Shown: positions 53,416 through 61,768 of the stretch, piece by piece
How the letters are laid out: each line of letters opens with the position of its first letter
How positions within the stretch are numbered: the stretch's first letter is position 1
Assembly: GCF_030406385.1 (NCBI RefSeq)
Contig: NZ_JAUEPM010000010.1
Location: 1-64,000 of the forward strand
DNA from: Microbacterium oryzae
GTDB lineage: Bacteria; Actinomycetota; Actinomycetes; Actinomycetales; Microbacteriaceae
Reading direction: 5' to 3'
DNA length: 64,000 nt
Position numbers and translations under genes: made by a program
Notes under the pieces: generated by a model
Told to the model about the DNA's origin: nothing
Databases searched by the model: none
What the model saw: the letters and a program-made list of their open reading frames with translations, nothing else

Positions 53416-54024
53416 TCAGCGGCCCAGAGCGCGGGCGAGCTTGGAGGCGTGCGACGCCTCGCGGGCGCCGGCGGCCAGCGCCGCCCGGGCGACGGCGTCG
53501 AAGAACGCGGCCTTGTCGGCGGGAGCGGCGGCTCCGAGCTCGATCTCCCACTCATGCCATTCGCGCTCGTCGCCGGCGCGCAGGTCGGCGGTGCGGACGT
53601 GGTCGTCCACGAACTCCGCCAGGACGCCGCCGTCCGCGTCGCGCAGCTCGTACGCGGTGCGGTGGTTGACGATGCGCGCGAGCGGCGCGAGCGGTGCGGT
53701 GGTCCACTGCGCGACCTCGGCCGCGACGCCCGCCGGAACGCTCTCGTCCGGGCCGAGCGGCCATCCGAGCTCGACCCGGCCGCCGTCGACGAGGGGACCC
53801 TTGATGTGCCAGCCCTCGTCGGGTCCGCCGGTGCGGCGCCGCAGTGCCACGCCGGCGCGCGCGAGCGCGAGGTCGTCGGTGTCGAGGTAGAGGGCGTCGA
53901 GGTGGCGCTCCTCCCCTCCCGACACCGAGGCGACGCCGGGCACGTCCGCCCACGACGGAACGGGCGTGCCCGCGTCGACGTCGAACTTGCGCTCGATCTC
54001 GACGAAGCGCGTGGGATCCGTCAT
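53416..54024 (-). CDS. CYTH-domain protein (triphosphate tunnel metalloenzyme)
   Basis: A 202-residue member of the CYTH superfamily, which binds organic or inorganic triphosphates in a beta tunnel. The N-terminal ExExK signature is present (VEIERKF), followed by alternating charged strands ('HLDALYLDTDDLALARAGVALRRRTGG', 'GWHIKGP', 'EWEIELG'). Many small bacterial members are tripolyphosphatases; substrate is not assigned. The start overlaps the stop of the 80-residue gene upstream (TGATG). Confidence 0.88.
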   Translation of the reverse strand: MTDPTRFVEIERKFDVDAGTPVPSWADVPGVASVSGGEERHLDALYLDTDDLALARAGVALRRRTGGPDEGWHIKGPLVDGGRVELGWPLGPDESVPAGVAAEVAQWTTAPLAPLARIVNHRTAYELRDADGGVLAEFVDDHVRTADLRAGDEREWHEWEIELGAAAPADKAAFFDAVARAALAAGAREASHASKLARALGR

Positions 54025-54266
54025 CAGCTGCGGTGCTTCACGTCGCCTTCGCCCTCGCCGTCCTGGACGAGGCGATCCTCCGCCTCCTCGAAGCGGAAGG
54101 CGACCTCCGTCGCTCCGTCGTCGGAGCCGGTGTTCTCTGCCTCACCGGAACGGGTGTAGACGACCTGGGTCTCCGAATACGGGAGGATCAGGCGGTCGAG
54201 GTCGGCGTCGTCCAGGGGAAGGGTCTGCCCGTCGAGGGGGCCTCCGTGCAGTCGTGCGATAGCCAT
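54024..54266 (-). CDS. Small acidic protein, unknown function
   Basis: An 80-residue soluble protein I cannot place. It is acidic (many Asp/Glu) and begins 'MAIARLHGGPLDGQTLPLDD', followed by an aromatic stretch and a charged tail. The stop overlaps the start of the CYTH gene, and it lies 4 bp after the YihY/BrkB gene, so the three are probably one transcription unit. Coding is supported by tight packing and codon periodicity in keeping with neighbours. Confidence 0.7.
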   Translation of the reverse strand: MAIARLHGGPLDGQTLPLDDADLDRLILPYSETQVVYTRSGEAENTGSDDGATEVAFRFEEAEDRLVQDGEGEGDVKHRS

Positions 54267-54270
54267 ACCC

Positions 54271-55305
54271 TCACGATAGACGCGCTGCGAGCTGCCGGCG
54301 CTCCTCGCGCTCGGATTCGCGCGCGGCCTCGAGCGCGTCGACCGCCACGCGCACGTCGCGCTCGGCCATCCGCACCCTGCGCTGCACGAGCGTCTCGGCG
54401 CCGTAGCGCTCCTGCAGGCGATTCTGGCTCTCCTCCACGCGCACGACGATGTAGCTGCAGGCGAGGAGGATCACCTGCGCGGACAGGTTGAACCACAGCA
54501 GCAGCGCGATGAGCGAGCCGAAGGAGGCCAGCAGCGGGTTGCGGTCAGCGGCGCCGGCGAACAGGCCCGACAGCTGCTGCAGCACCGTCAGCCCGAGGCC
54601 GCCGAGGAGCGCGCCCGACCAGACGGCGCCGGCCGGCGCGCGCACGCCCGAGAGCAGCCGGAAGAGCCACGCGATGATCACGGCGTCGAGCGCGAACGTC
54701 GTCGCGAGCGCGGCCAGGCGCGTGAGGATCTCCGCCCATCCCCCGCCGGCCAGCCCCAGCCATCCGAGGACCGTCTCGATGAAGGTGGACCCGAGGAAGG
54801 TGAGGATGGCGGCGGCCAGGAACAGCACGCCGACCGACACCGCGAAGAGCAGGTCGCGCAGCAGCAGCCAGACGACGAGGACGTCGTCGTGAGCGGTGCC
54901 GGCGATCATGCGGATGGCCGTACGCGCGTTGCCGATGGCGCCGATCGCCGCCCAAGCGAGCGCCACCGCCGACACGATGCTGAGCCAGAGGCTGGCGCCG
55001 AGCGCGCCGCCGAGGCTCTCCGCGTCGATGATCCCCTCGTCGTCGCCGTTGCCGACGAGCCCAGGGATCGCCTCGTTCACCGCGTCGATGAGCGCGTGCC
55101 AGAGGTCGCTGCGTGAGCTGAGCCAGAGCGCGGCGACGGCGAATCCGAGCGCGACGGCTGCGAAGACCGAGAACAGGGCGCGGAAGCTCACCGCCGCCGC
55201 GAGGAGGCCGCCCTGCTGCTCGACGAAGAGCAGCGCGGCGCGCACGAGGCGCCGGCGGAGAAGCCACGCGAGCGCGTCTCTGACCCATCTCTCGACCGAC
55301 GACAT
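54271..55305 (-). CDS. YihY/BrkB-family membrane protein
   Basis: A 344-residue polytopic protein with about six transmembrane segments and the family regions 'AAAVSFRALFSVFAAVALGFAVA', 'AAIGAIGNARTAIRMI' and 'LLWFNLSAQVILLACSYIVV'. A charged coiled-coil tail ends the protein. The family was once called ribonuclease BN; function is unsettled. The ATG at 55305 is preferred over the GTG at 55311 because a TAACGT -10 box ends 6 nt before it, which predicts a leaderless mRNA. Confidence 0.88.
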   Translation of the reverse strand: MSSVERWVRDALAWLLRRRLVRAALLFVEQQGGLLAAAVSFRALFSVFAAVALGFAVAALWLSSRSDLWHALIDAVNEAIPGLVGNGDDEGIIDAESLGGALGASLWLSIVSAVALAWAAIGAIGNARTAIRMIAGTAHDDVLVVWLLLRDLLFAVSVGVLFLAAAILTFLGSTFIETVLGWLGLAGGGWAEILTRLAALATTFALDAVIIAWLFRLLSGVRAPAGAVWSGALLGGLGLTVLQQLSGLFAGAADRNPLLASFGSLIALLLWFNLSAQVILLACSYIVVRVEESQNRLQERYGAETLVQRRVRMAERDVRVAVDALEAARESEREERRQLAARLS

Positions 55306-55311
55306 GCACAC

Positions 55312-55317
55312 ACGTTA
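55312..55317 (-). promoter_or_regulatory. Predicted -10 box (TAACGT) for a leaderless YihY/BrkB mRNA
   Basis: TAACGT on the minus strand, then 6 nt (gtgtgc), then the ATG at 55303-55305. There is no Shine-Dalgarno. Confidence 0.55.
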
Positions 55318-55340
55318 CCCATGCGCGCGGGCCAGCCGGC

Positions 55341-55811
55341 TCATGCCACGAGGAGGCCCGCCCACGCGCCGAGGATGATCCAGGGCCCGAACGGAATGCG
55401 CGACTGCCGCTCGATGCGTCGGGCTGCCAGCAGCGCGAGGGCCCACACCGCACCCGCCACGAAGGCCGCCGCTGCCCCTGCGAGCAGCGCCGGCCATCCG
55501 TGCCAGGCGAGGAAGACGCCCACGAGCGCCGCGAGCTTCACATCGCCGCCGCCCATGCCGGCGGGATCGACCGCCCGCAGCGCGAGGTAGAACGCGCCGA
55601 GCGCGAGTCCGCCGATCACGGCCCGCGCCAGCGCGACGCCGTCGTGCGTGGCGGCGGCGTGCAGCGCGATGAGGGCGAGCAGCGCCGCGGCAGACGGCAG
55701 CACGATCCGGTCGGGCAGCCGGTGCTCGTCGATGTCGATGCGGATGAGCACGGCGCCGATCGCGAGGAACCCGGTGTAGACGAGGGCGGTCAGGAGCGCG
55801 TCGACCTGCAT
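55341..55811 (-). CDS. Prepilin peptidase (A24 family)
   Basis: A 156-residue membrane aspartyl protease of the A24 type. Both catalytic aspartates are seen: in 'RIDIDEHRLPDRIVLP' and in the GxGD-like 'GGGDVKLAALVG'. Five to six transmembrane segments are present, and the N-terminal methyltransferase domain of PilD is lacking, as in TadV/CpaA and short Gram-positive forms. No pilin or Tad/type II secretion gene is nearby, so it is an orphan in this window. Confidence 0.88.
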   Translation of the reverse strand: MQVDALLTALVYTGFLAIGAVLIRIDIDEHRLPDRIVLPSAAALLALIALHAAATHDGVALARAVIGGLALGAFYLALRAVDPAGMGGGDVKLAALVGVFLAWHGWPALLAGAAAAFVAGAVWALALLAARRIERQSRIPFGPWIILGAWAGLLVA

Positions 55812-55864
55812 CGCGCCAGGCTAGGCGCGATCGCGGGGGTGGCGCAGAAGCCTGTGGAGAGCCG

Positions 55865-56341
55865 TCACTCCCCCATGCGGTTGCGCATGCGCATGGCGCG
55901 CTCGGCCTCGCGCTTGTCCTGCCGTTCGCGGAGCGTCTGACGCTTGTCGAACTCGCGCTTGCCCTTCGCGACGCCGATCTCGACCTTCGCGCGCCCGTCG
56001 AGGAAGTACAGCCGCAGCGGCACGAGGGTGTAGCCGCCGGCGGAGACCTGGTGGCTGAGCTTGATGATCTCCTCGCGGTGCAGCAGCAGCTTGCGCACGC
56101 GCTTCGAGGAGTGGTTGGTCCAGGTGCCCTGCGCGTACTCGGGAATGTGCACGGCGTCGAGCCACGCCTCGTTCCCGTCGATGTACGCGTAGCCGTCGCT
56201 GAGATTCGCGCGTCCCTGGCGCAGGGACTTCACCTCGGTGCCGGTGAGCACGAGGCCGGCCTCGTACGTCTTCTCGATGCTGTACTCGTGACGCGCGCGA
56301 CGATTCGTCGCGACGACCTTCTCACCCTGTTCCTTGGGCAT
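55865..56341 (-). CDS. smpB: SsrA-binding protein SmpB
   Basis: SmpB escorts tmRNA to stalled ribosomes. The 158 residues contain '[44 protein letters not shown]', '[18 protein letters not shown]' and the basic C-terminal tail ('[25 protein letters not shown]'). Length and motifs are normal. GGAGGTGAG precedes the ATG. It is downstream of ftsX, the usual actinobacterial order ftsE-ftsX-smpB. The ssrA RNA gene is not in the flanking gaps. Confidence 0.97.
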   Translation of the reverse strand: MPKEQGEKVVATNRRARHEYSIEKTYEAGLVLTGTEVKSLRQGRANLSDGYAYIDGNEAWLDAVHIPEYAQGTWTNHSSKRVRKLLLHREEIIKLSHQVSAGGYTLVPLRLYFLDGRAKVEIGVAKGKREFDKRQTLRERQDKREAERAMRMRNRMGE

Positions 56342-56395
56342 GCGCTCACCTCCTCGGCTCTCGGCACGCAGCCTTCAACCCTAGCAAGGCTCCGA

Positions 56396-57307
56396 CTACG
56401 CGCGGAGCCAACGGCGGATGGCGAATCCGGCGGACAGTGCCGCGAGGGCGACGCCCACGACGATGAGCACGGGGACGACGATCCAGGCCTCCCCGATCCC
56501 GACCCACGGGATGGCGTACATCTCGTTGACGAGATATCGCTCGACGCCGAAGTGCACGCCCGCGAGCACGGCTGCTCCGGCGAGGGCGGCGCCGATGAAC
56601 GCGGCGAACACGCCCTCCAGCACGAACGGCGTCTGGATGAAGCGGTTCGATGCGCCCACGAGGCGCATGATCGCCACCTCGCGACGCCGCGCATACGCCG
56701 ACAGGCGGATGGTCGTGGCGATGAGGAGCACGGCGGAGACCAGCATGAGGGCGGCGATGCCGATCGCGATGTACGTCGCGATGGTGAGCGTGGCGAAGAG
56801 CGGATCGAGGTACTCGAGCTGGTCGGTGATCTCCTCGACGCCGTCGACGCCCGTGAACGCCTCGACGATGACGTCGGACTGGCTGGGGTCGACGAGGTTG
56901 ACGTGGAACTCGGCGCTCGTCTGCTCCGCCGTCAGCAGGCTCGCATAGTCCTCGCCGAGGTTCTCGACGATGGAGTCGTACGCCTCCTCGGGCGACAGGT
57001 ACGTGTACCCCTGAATGAGCGGCGACAGCGTCGGCCCGTCGAGCTCGGCGCGCACCGCCTCGATCTGCTCCTCGCTGGCCGTACCGTCCGCGCACGTGTC
57101 GCCCGTCGACAGCGGCGAGCACATGTAGACGTCGACGAGCGCGCGGTCCTGGAAGTAGGCGTTGGTCTTGGCGATCTGCGTCTGCATGAGCACCGCCGCG
57201 CCCACGAAGGTGAGCGACACGAAGGTCACGAGGATGACCGAGACGACCATCGAGGCATTGCGACGCAGACCCTGCAGGGCCTCGCCGAGGACGAGTCCGA
57301 GTCTCAT
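56396..57307 (-). CDS. ftsX: Cell division permease FtsX
   Basis: FtsX transmits FtsE ATPase activity across the membrane to peptidoglycan hydrolases. The 303 residues have a first transmembrane helix (about 22-42), a large extracellular domain (about 43-175) with a Cys pair ('YMCSPLSTGDTCADG'), and three further helices (about 180-205, 228-252, 270-295). The extracellular domain has the hydrolase-binding position. Its ATG overlaps the ftsE stop (ATGA). Confidence 0.95.
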   Translation of the reverse strand: MRLGLVLGEALQGLRRNASMVVSVILVTFVSLTFVGAAVLMQTQIAKTNAYFQDRALVDVYMCSPLSTGDTCADGTASEEQIEAVRAELDGPTLSPLIQGYTYLSPEEAYDSIVENLGEDYASLLTAEQTSAEFHVNLVDPSQSDVIVEAFTGVDGVEEITDQLEYLDPLFATLTIATYIAIGIAALMLVSAVLLIATTIRLSAYARRREVAIMRLVGASNRFIQTPFVLEGVFAAFIGAALAGAAVLAGVHFGVERYLVNEMYAIPWVGIGEAWIVVPVLIVVGVALAALSAGFAIRRWLRA

Positions 57308-58422
57308 GACGTGGGTCCCACTTCCTCGTCGCCGGACTCGAGTCCGAGCCGGTCGACCATCCCGATCGCGTCGTGGTCCACGCGGCGGCTGCGGCGTCGA
57401 CGGCCGCCCGCATCGGATGGCGCGGAATCGGCCGTGCGCGCCGGCTGCGCCGTGCGGCCGGGCACGGCGGATGGCGCGGGCTCGGCAGGCGGGAGGGGCT
57501 CGCCGGGCGGGATGGCGGCGTCGACGGATGTCACGGGCTCGGCGGGCGGGGCGATGACGGTGGGGTGCACGACCTCGTCGACGACCTCCTCCACGGCCTC
57601 CACCGCGCGCTGCGCGGCGGCCTTCGTCTGCGCGTCGGCGGTCGCCGACACCTCGCGCTGGACGTCGAGGACAGCGGTGAGGGCGGCGATGGCCGCCGCG
57701 CCGCGCTCGGCCTCGGGCTGCAGCGTCTGCACCACCGAGGTGTCGCCGTACCCGCCGCGGCGGTCGTCGCGCATGAGCTCGCCCTCGCGCAGCTCGATCA
57801 CGCGTCGCTGCATCTGGTCGACGAAGGTGGCCTCGTGGGTGGCCATGACGATCGTGGTTCCCGTGGCGTTCACCTCGGCGAGGATCCGCATGATGTCGAC
57901 GGAGGTCGTGGGGTCGAGGTTGCCGGTGGGCTCGTCGGCGAGGAGGAGCTGGGGCCGATTCACGAGCGCGCGCGCGATCGCCACGCGCTGCTGCTCGCCG
58001 CCGGAGAGCTCATGTGGCATGCGCTTGCCCATCTCGGCCAGGCCGACGCGCTCGAGCGCCTCGGGGACGGCGTCCTTGATGAACGCTCGCGAGCGGCCGA
58101 TCACCTGCAGGGTGAATGCGACGTTCTGCGCGACCGTCTTCGACTGCAGCAGGCGGAAGTCCTGGAACACCGAGCCGATGTTGCGGCGGAAGTAGGGGGT
58201 GCGACGCGAGGTGAGGGTCTTCGTGTCGCGCCCGAGGGCGACGACGCGGCCCGAGGAGGGCAGATCCTCGCGGAGGATGAGGCGCAGGCAGGACGACTTC
58301 CCGGAGCCCGAGGCTCCGACGAGGAAGACGAATTCGCCGCGCTGGACCTCGAAGTCGATGTCGCTGAGGGCCGGCTTCGCCGTTCCCTTGAAGCGCTTGG
58401 TGACGTGTTCGAACCGGATCAT
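57304..58422 (-). CDS. ftsE: Cell division ATP-binding protein FtsE with a long C-terminal tail
   Basis: ABC ATPase partner of FtsX. Residues 1-225 form the standard FtsE domain: Walker A 'GASGSGKSS' (about 37-45), signature 'LSGGEQQRV', Walker B 'LLLADEPTGNLD' and the H-loop 'MATHEATF'. FtsE is normally about 229 residues; this one is 372. The extra 145 residues (Ala/Val/Glu/Pro-rich, 'HPTVIAPPAEPVTSV...', ending in basic '[17 protein letters not shown]...') are low complexity. They could bind other divisome parts (inference). A TAGGCT box lies 9 nt before the ATG. Confidence 0.94.
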   Translation of the reverse strand: MIRFEHVTKRFKGTAKPALSDIDFEVQRGEFVFLVGASGSGKSSCLRLILREDLPSSGRVVALGRDTKTLTSRRTPYFRRNIGSVFQDFRLLQSKTVAQNVAFTLQVIGRSRAFIKDAVPEALERVGLAEMGKRMPHELSGGEQQRVAIARALVNRPQLLLADEPTGNLDPTTSVDIMRILAEVNATGTTIVMATHEATFVDQMQRRVIELREGELMRDDRRGGYGDTSVVQTLQPEAERGAAAIAALTAVLDVQREVSATADAQTKAAAQRAVEAVEEVVDEVVHPTVIAPPAEPVTSVDAAIPPGEPLPPAEPAPSAVPGRTAQPARTADSAPSDAGGRRRRSRRVDHDAIGMVDRLGLESGDEEVGPTS

Positions 58423-58497
58423 GGCCTACCGAGCCTAAGCCGCGGCGCGACCGCGTCCCCCAGCGACATGCCCTCCCGGGGCGTTGTCAGCGGGCGC

Positions 58498-59913
58498 TCA
58501 GGTCATCTCCTCCAGCTCGCGCCCCTTCGTCTCCTTCACGCGCCACAGCACGAAGAAGAACGACAGCAGCGAGAAGAACGCGTAGAACCCGTACGCGAAG
58601 GTCAGGCTGATGCTGCTGAAGATCGGGAACGTCGTCGAGATGAAGAAGTTCGCGAGCCACTGGGCGGCGGCGGCCACGGCCAGGGCGCTCGCGCGGACGC
58701 GGTTGGGGAACATCTCCCCCAACAGCACCCACACCACTGGACCCCACGTGGCGCCGAAGCCGACGACGAAGAGGTTCGCCGCGATGAGCGCGATGATCGA
58801 CCACGGTGCGCCGAGCTGCGCGCTCGTCGAGCCGTCGTCCGCCGTGACGAGCTCCGCGAACGAGAACGCGAGCGCCATCGTGCCGAGCGCGATCGTCATG
58901 AGCACGGAGCCTGCCAGCAGCAGTGCGCGGCGTCCGACGCGGTCGACGAGCAGGATGGCCACGATCGTCACGACGATGTTCGTCACCGACGTGATCACCG
59001 ACGTGGTGAGGGCGCTCGACTCGTCGAAGCCCACCGACCGCCAGAGCGTCGTGGAGTAGTAGAAGATGACGTTGATCCCGACGAACTGCTGGAACACCGA
59101 CAGGAGCAGTCCCACCCAGACGATGGGCTTCAGCCCGAGCGCGGGCCCGGCGAGGTCGCGCAGCGATTCGGCCTTCTCGCTGTCGAGCGAGTCGCGGATT
59201 TGCTGGATTTTGAGGTTCACGTCGGGCTCGCCCGTGAAGTCGAGGAGCACCTGGGACGCGCGATCGTAGTCGCCCTTCCGCACGAGGTAGCGCGGCGACT
59301 CCGGCAGGCGCAGCGACATGACGCCGTAGACGATGGCCGGGATGGCCTCGGCCATGAACATCCATCGCCACGCGTCGATGCCGAACCACAGCACCTCGTT
59401 CGAGCCGCCGGCCACGGCGGCGAGGAGCGCGTTCGACAGCAACGCGACGAAGATGCCGCTGACGATCGCGAGCTGCTGCAGCGAGCCGAGGCGACCGCGG
59501 ATGCCCGCGGGCGACACCTCCGCGATGTAGGCGGGGGCGATGACCGACGCCGCACCGACGCCGAGACCGCCGATCACGCGCCAGACGATGAGGTCCACGA
59601 CGCCGAAGGCGAGGCCCGAGCCGATCGACGAGATGAGGAACAGGATCGCCGCCACGAGCATGACCGGCACTCGACCGCGTCGGTTGGCGATGGAGCCGGC
59701 GAACCAGGCGCCGGCGACGCAGCCGAGGAGCGCCGACGACACGGCGAAGCCCTTGATGGCCGCCGCCAGCTCGAAGTCCGCGGCGAGCGCGTCGACCGCG
59801 CCGTTGATGACGGCGGTGTCGAACCCGAAGAGGAATCCGCCGAGGGCCGCGGCGATCGCGATGCCGATGACCCGGCCACTCGTTCTCCTGTACCGCTGTG
59901 GCTGCTTGTGCAT
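58498..59913 (-). CDS. Sugar-porter MFS transporter
   Basis: A 471-residue proton- or facilitator-type sugar transporter of the MFS sugar porter group, with twelve transmembrane helices. Family motifs are 'GFDTAVINGA' in helix 1, 'GSIANRRGRVPVM' (A-type motif), 'PESPRYLVRKG' after helix 6, 'QQFVGINVIFYYSTTLW' in helix 7 and 'DRVGRRALLL'. AGAGGA lies upstream of the ATG. The divergent TetR gene is a likely regulator (inference). Pentoses, inositol or glucose are candidate substrates; sequence alone does not decide. Confidence 0.93.
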   Translation of the reverse strand: MHKQPQRYRRTSGRVIGIAIAAALGGFLFGFDTAVINGAVDALAADFELAAAIKGFAVSSALLGCVAGAWFAGSIANRRGRVPVMLVAAILFLISSIGSGLAFGVVDLIVWRVIGGLGVGAASVIAPAYIAEVSPAGIRGRLGSLQQLAIVSGIFVALLSNALLAAVAGGSNEVLWFGIDAWRWMFMAEAIPAIVYGVMSLRLPESPRYLVRKGDYDRASQVLLDFTGEPDVNLKIQQIRDSLDSEKAESLRDLAGPALGLKPIVWVGLLLSVFQQFVGINVIFYYSTTLWRSVGFDESSALTTSVITSVTNIVVTIVAILLVDRVGRRALLLAGSVLMTIALGTMALAFSFAELVTADDGSTSAQLGAPWSIIALIAANLFVVGFGATWGPVVWVLLGEMFPNRVRASALAVAAAAQWLANFFISTTFPIFSSISLTFAYGFYAFFSLLSFFFVLWRVKETKGRELEEMT

Positions 59914-60030
59914 CGCTCATCCTCTCCGATCCGGGGTCTCCGGTTCAGCGAGCCTTTCGCGCCGTCGTTTCCAGCGTCAAGGGGTTGCGGCATGCCCGCA
60001 TTCCAAGTCGTCATCGGGCAGACTGGGAGG

Positions 60031-60606
60031 ATGACGGGTGACCCTCGAGCTCTCCGCAGTCGACGGCGACTGCAGGATGCTCTGCGGTGTCTGCTCGAGC
60101 GCGAGGAGCTCACCGAGATCGGCGTCTCGGAGCTCTGCCGGGCGGCGGGGGTCCACCGCACGACCTTCTACGGCCACTACACGAGCGTCGGCGATGTCGC
60201 GTCGGACCTGTACGCGAGCTGGCTCGACGACGTCGCGGAGTTCCCCGTCGCCCCGTCCGACACCATCGACGCCCTCGCCGCCCACTACCTCGAGGCGACC
60301 GCCGCCGTTCTCCGCAGCGTGACGGCCGAGCGCCGCACGCTGCGCGCGTTGCTGGCATCGGAGTTCTCGCTCGACTTCCGCCGCCGCCTGCAGTCGCTCT
60401 TCGACGCGCGGATCGCAGCCGCCATCGCGCACTTCCGGCAGCGTGGCCTCGACGCCGAGTTCGACGACGCGCTCGGCGCAGCCTTCGTCGGCGGCGGCTT
60501 CGTCGGCGCGGTGCTGCTGTGGGTGACGAGCGAGGAGGAAGACGAAGACGCTTTCACCCGCGGGATCCTCGTGCACACCCCCGCCTGGTGGCCGCGCCTC
60601 GACTGA
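60031..60606 (+). CDS. TetR-family transcriptional regulator
   Basis: A 191-residue regulator. The N-terminal helix-turn-helix is clear ('RRRLQDALRCLLEREELTEIGVSELCRAAGVHRTTFYGHYTSVGDV'), followed by a TetR C-terminal domain with no recognised ligand motif. ATG 60031 gives the usual short lead-in to the HTH, but its GGGAGG touches the ATG. The upstream in-frame ATG at 59992, with AAGGGG before it, would add 13 residues and is a real alternative. It is divergent from the sugar transporter. Confidence 0.85.
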   Translation: MTGDPRALRSRRRLQDALRCLLEREELTEIGVSELCRAAGVHRTTFYGHYTSVGDVASDLYASWLDDVAEFPVAPSDTIDALAAHYLEATAAVLRSVTAERRTLRALLASEFSLDFRRRLQSLFDARIAAAIAHFRQRGLDAEFDDALGAAFVGGGFVGAVLLWVTSEEEDEDAFTRGILVHTPAWWPRLD

Positions 60607-60652
60607 CCTGCGCACGCCCTCCGAGGTTCGTCCGCCGCTGTGCGACGCGCGA

Positions 60653-60658
60653 TAGCGT
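60653..60658 (+). promoter_or_regulatory. Predicted -10 box (TAGCGT) for a leaderless LOG-family mRNA
   Basis: TAGCGT followed by exactly 6 nt (cgaacc) and the ATG at 60665. There is no Shine-Dalgarno. Confidence 0.58.
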
Positions 60659-60664
60659 CGAACC

Positions 60665-61768
60665 ATGAGGCAGCGGCGCGGACGGATCGTCACGGTCGAG
60701 TCGCTCGACGAGCTCGACGCACGACTGTCGGATGGCGCGCGCCGCCTGCGCGGATGGCGCATCGTCGGGCTCGACCTCACGCAGCGGTCCGCGGCCCTCG
60801 ACGCATGCGACACGTCGCGGACCACCTTCGCAGGGTGCCGCTTCGCCCCCGGCGACGAGACGAAGCACGCGCTGCGCGGCGCACTCGTCCTCCCCGACGT
60901 CGACGTCGCGCCCGTCGACCCCCAGCGTGACGCGCTGTACACCGCCGACGAGCTATACGACGCGCCGACCTGGAAGACCTCGCTGGATGGCCGCGCCTAC
61001 GCCTGGTCGCAGCACGATCGCTCCCGCGAGTCGGTGCTCGTGCGGGTGCTGCACGACGCCGGCGTCGACGCCGCGCTCGAGCGGTGGCTGGATGGCCGGC
61101 ACCTGGTCGGCGTGATGGGCGGGCACGCGATGCAGCGCGGTGACGCGGCGTACGCCGAAGCCGCGCGTCTCGGCCGCCTGCTGGCCGCCGATCGCGGGAG
61201 CGGACGCCTCGTCGTCGCGACCGGTGGCGGACCGGGCGCCATGGAGGCCGCAAACCTCGGCGCCCGCCTGGCCTCCCGGCCGCCTGAGGAGCTCGACGCG
61301 GCCCTGGCGGCGCTCAGCGGCCATCCGTCGTTCCATCCCTCGGTCGACGCATGGGCCGGCGCGGCGCGGGCGGTGATCGCCGCGACGGGCGATCCGGTCG
61401 CCTCGCTCGGCGTGCCGACGTGGCACTACGGGCACGAGCCGCCGAACCTGTTCGCGACGGTCATCGCGAAGTACTTCCGCAACGCGCTGCGGGAGTCGAT
61501 CCTGCTGCAGCTGTGCGATCGCGGCATCGTGTTCCTCCCCGGGGCGGGTGGGACCGTTCAGGAGATCTTCCAGGACGCGTGCGAGAACTACTACGCAACC
61601 CCGGAGACCGTGGGCGAGATGGTGCTCGTGGGCCGCGAGTACTGGACGCGGACGTACCCCGCCTGGCCGCTCCTCGACGCTCTCGCGGCGGGAAGGGCGA
61701 TGGCGGGGCACGTGCACCTGGTCGACACCGTCGACGAGGCGGCGGAGGTCGTGCTCGCCGGGAGCTGA
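60665..61768 (+). CDS. LOG-family protein (lysine decarboxylase-like Rossmann fold)
   Basis: A 367-residue protein with the LOG signatures 'ATGGGPGAMEAANLGARLA' and 'FLPGAGGTVQEIFQDA', in a Rossmann-like nucleotide-binding fold. LOG proteins hydrolyse nucleoside monophosphates to free bases and ribose 5-phosphate, and some activate cytokinins. This one is larger than typical LOG (about 190), with an N-terminal extension of about 140 residues, so the substrate may differ. It ends directly against the stop of the convergent permease gene, with no bases between. Confidence 0.85.
   Translation: MRQRRGRIVTVESLDELDARLSDGARRLRGWRIVGLDLTQRSAALDACDTSRTTFAGCRFAPGDETKHALRGALVLPDVDVAPVDPQRDALYTADELYDAPTWKTSLDGRAYAWSQHDRSRESVLVRVLHDAGVDAALERWLDGRHLVGVMGGHAMQRGDAAYAEAARLGRLLAADRGSGRLVVATGGGPGAMEAANLGARLASRPPEELDAALAALSGHPSFHPSVDAWAGAARAVIAATGDPVASLGVPTWHYGHEPPNLFATVIAKYFRNALRESILLQLCDRGIVFLPGAGGTVQEIFQDACENYYATPETVGEMVLVGREYWTRTYPAWPLLDALAAGRAMAGHVHLVDTVDEAAEVVLAGS

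Noticed and set aside
55812..56395. ssrA (tmRNA) gene beside smpB
   Set aside because: The gaps on either side of smpB are about 50 bp, too short, and no tRNA-like ends are visible.
58487..59920. Alternative 477-codon frame starting MSDAQAATAV over the sugar transporter
   Set aside because: Translation is Arg/Gly/His-rich without membrane segments; the frame from 59913 has all sugar-porter motifs.
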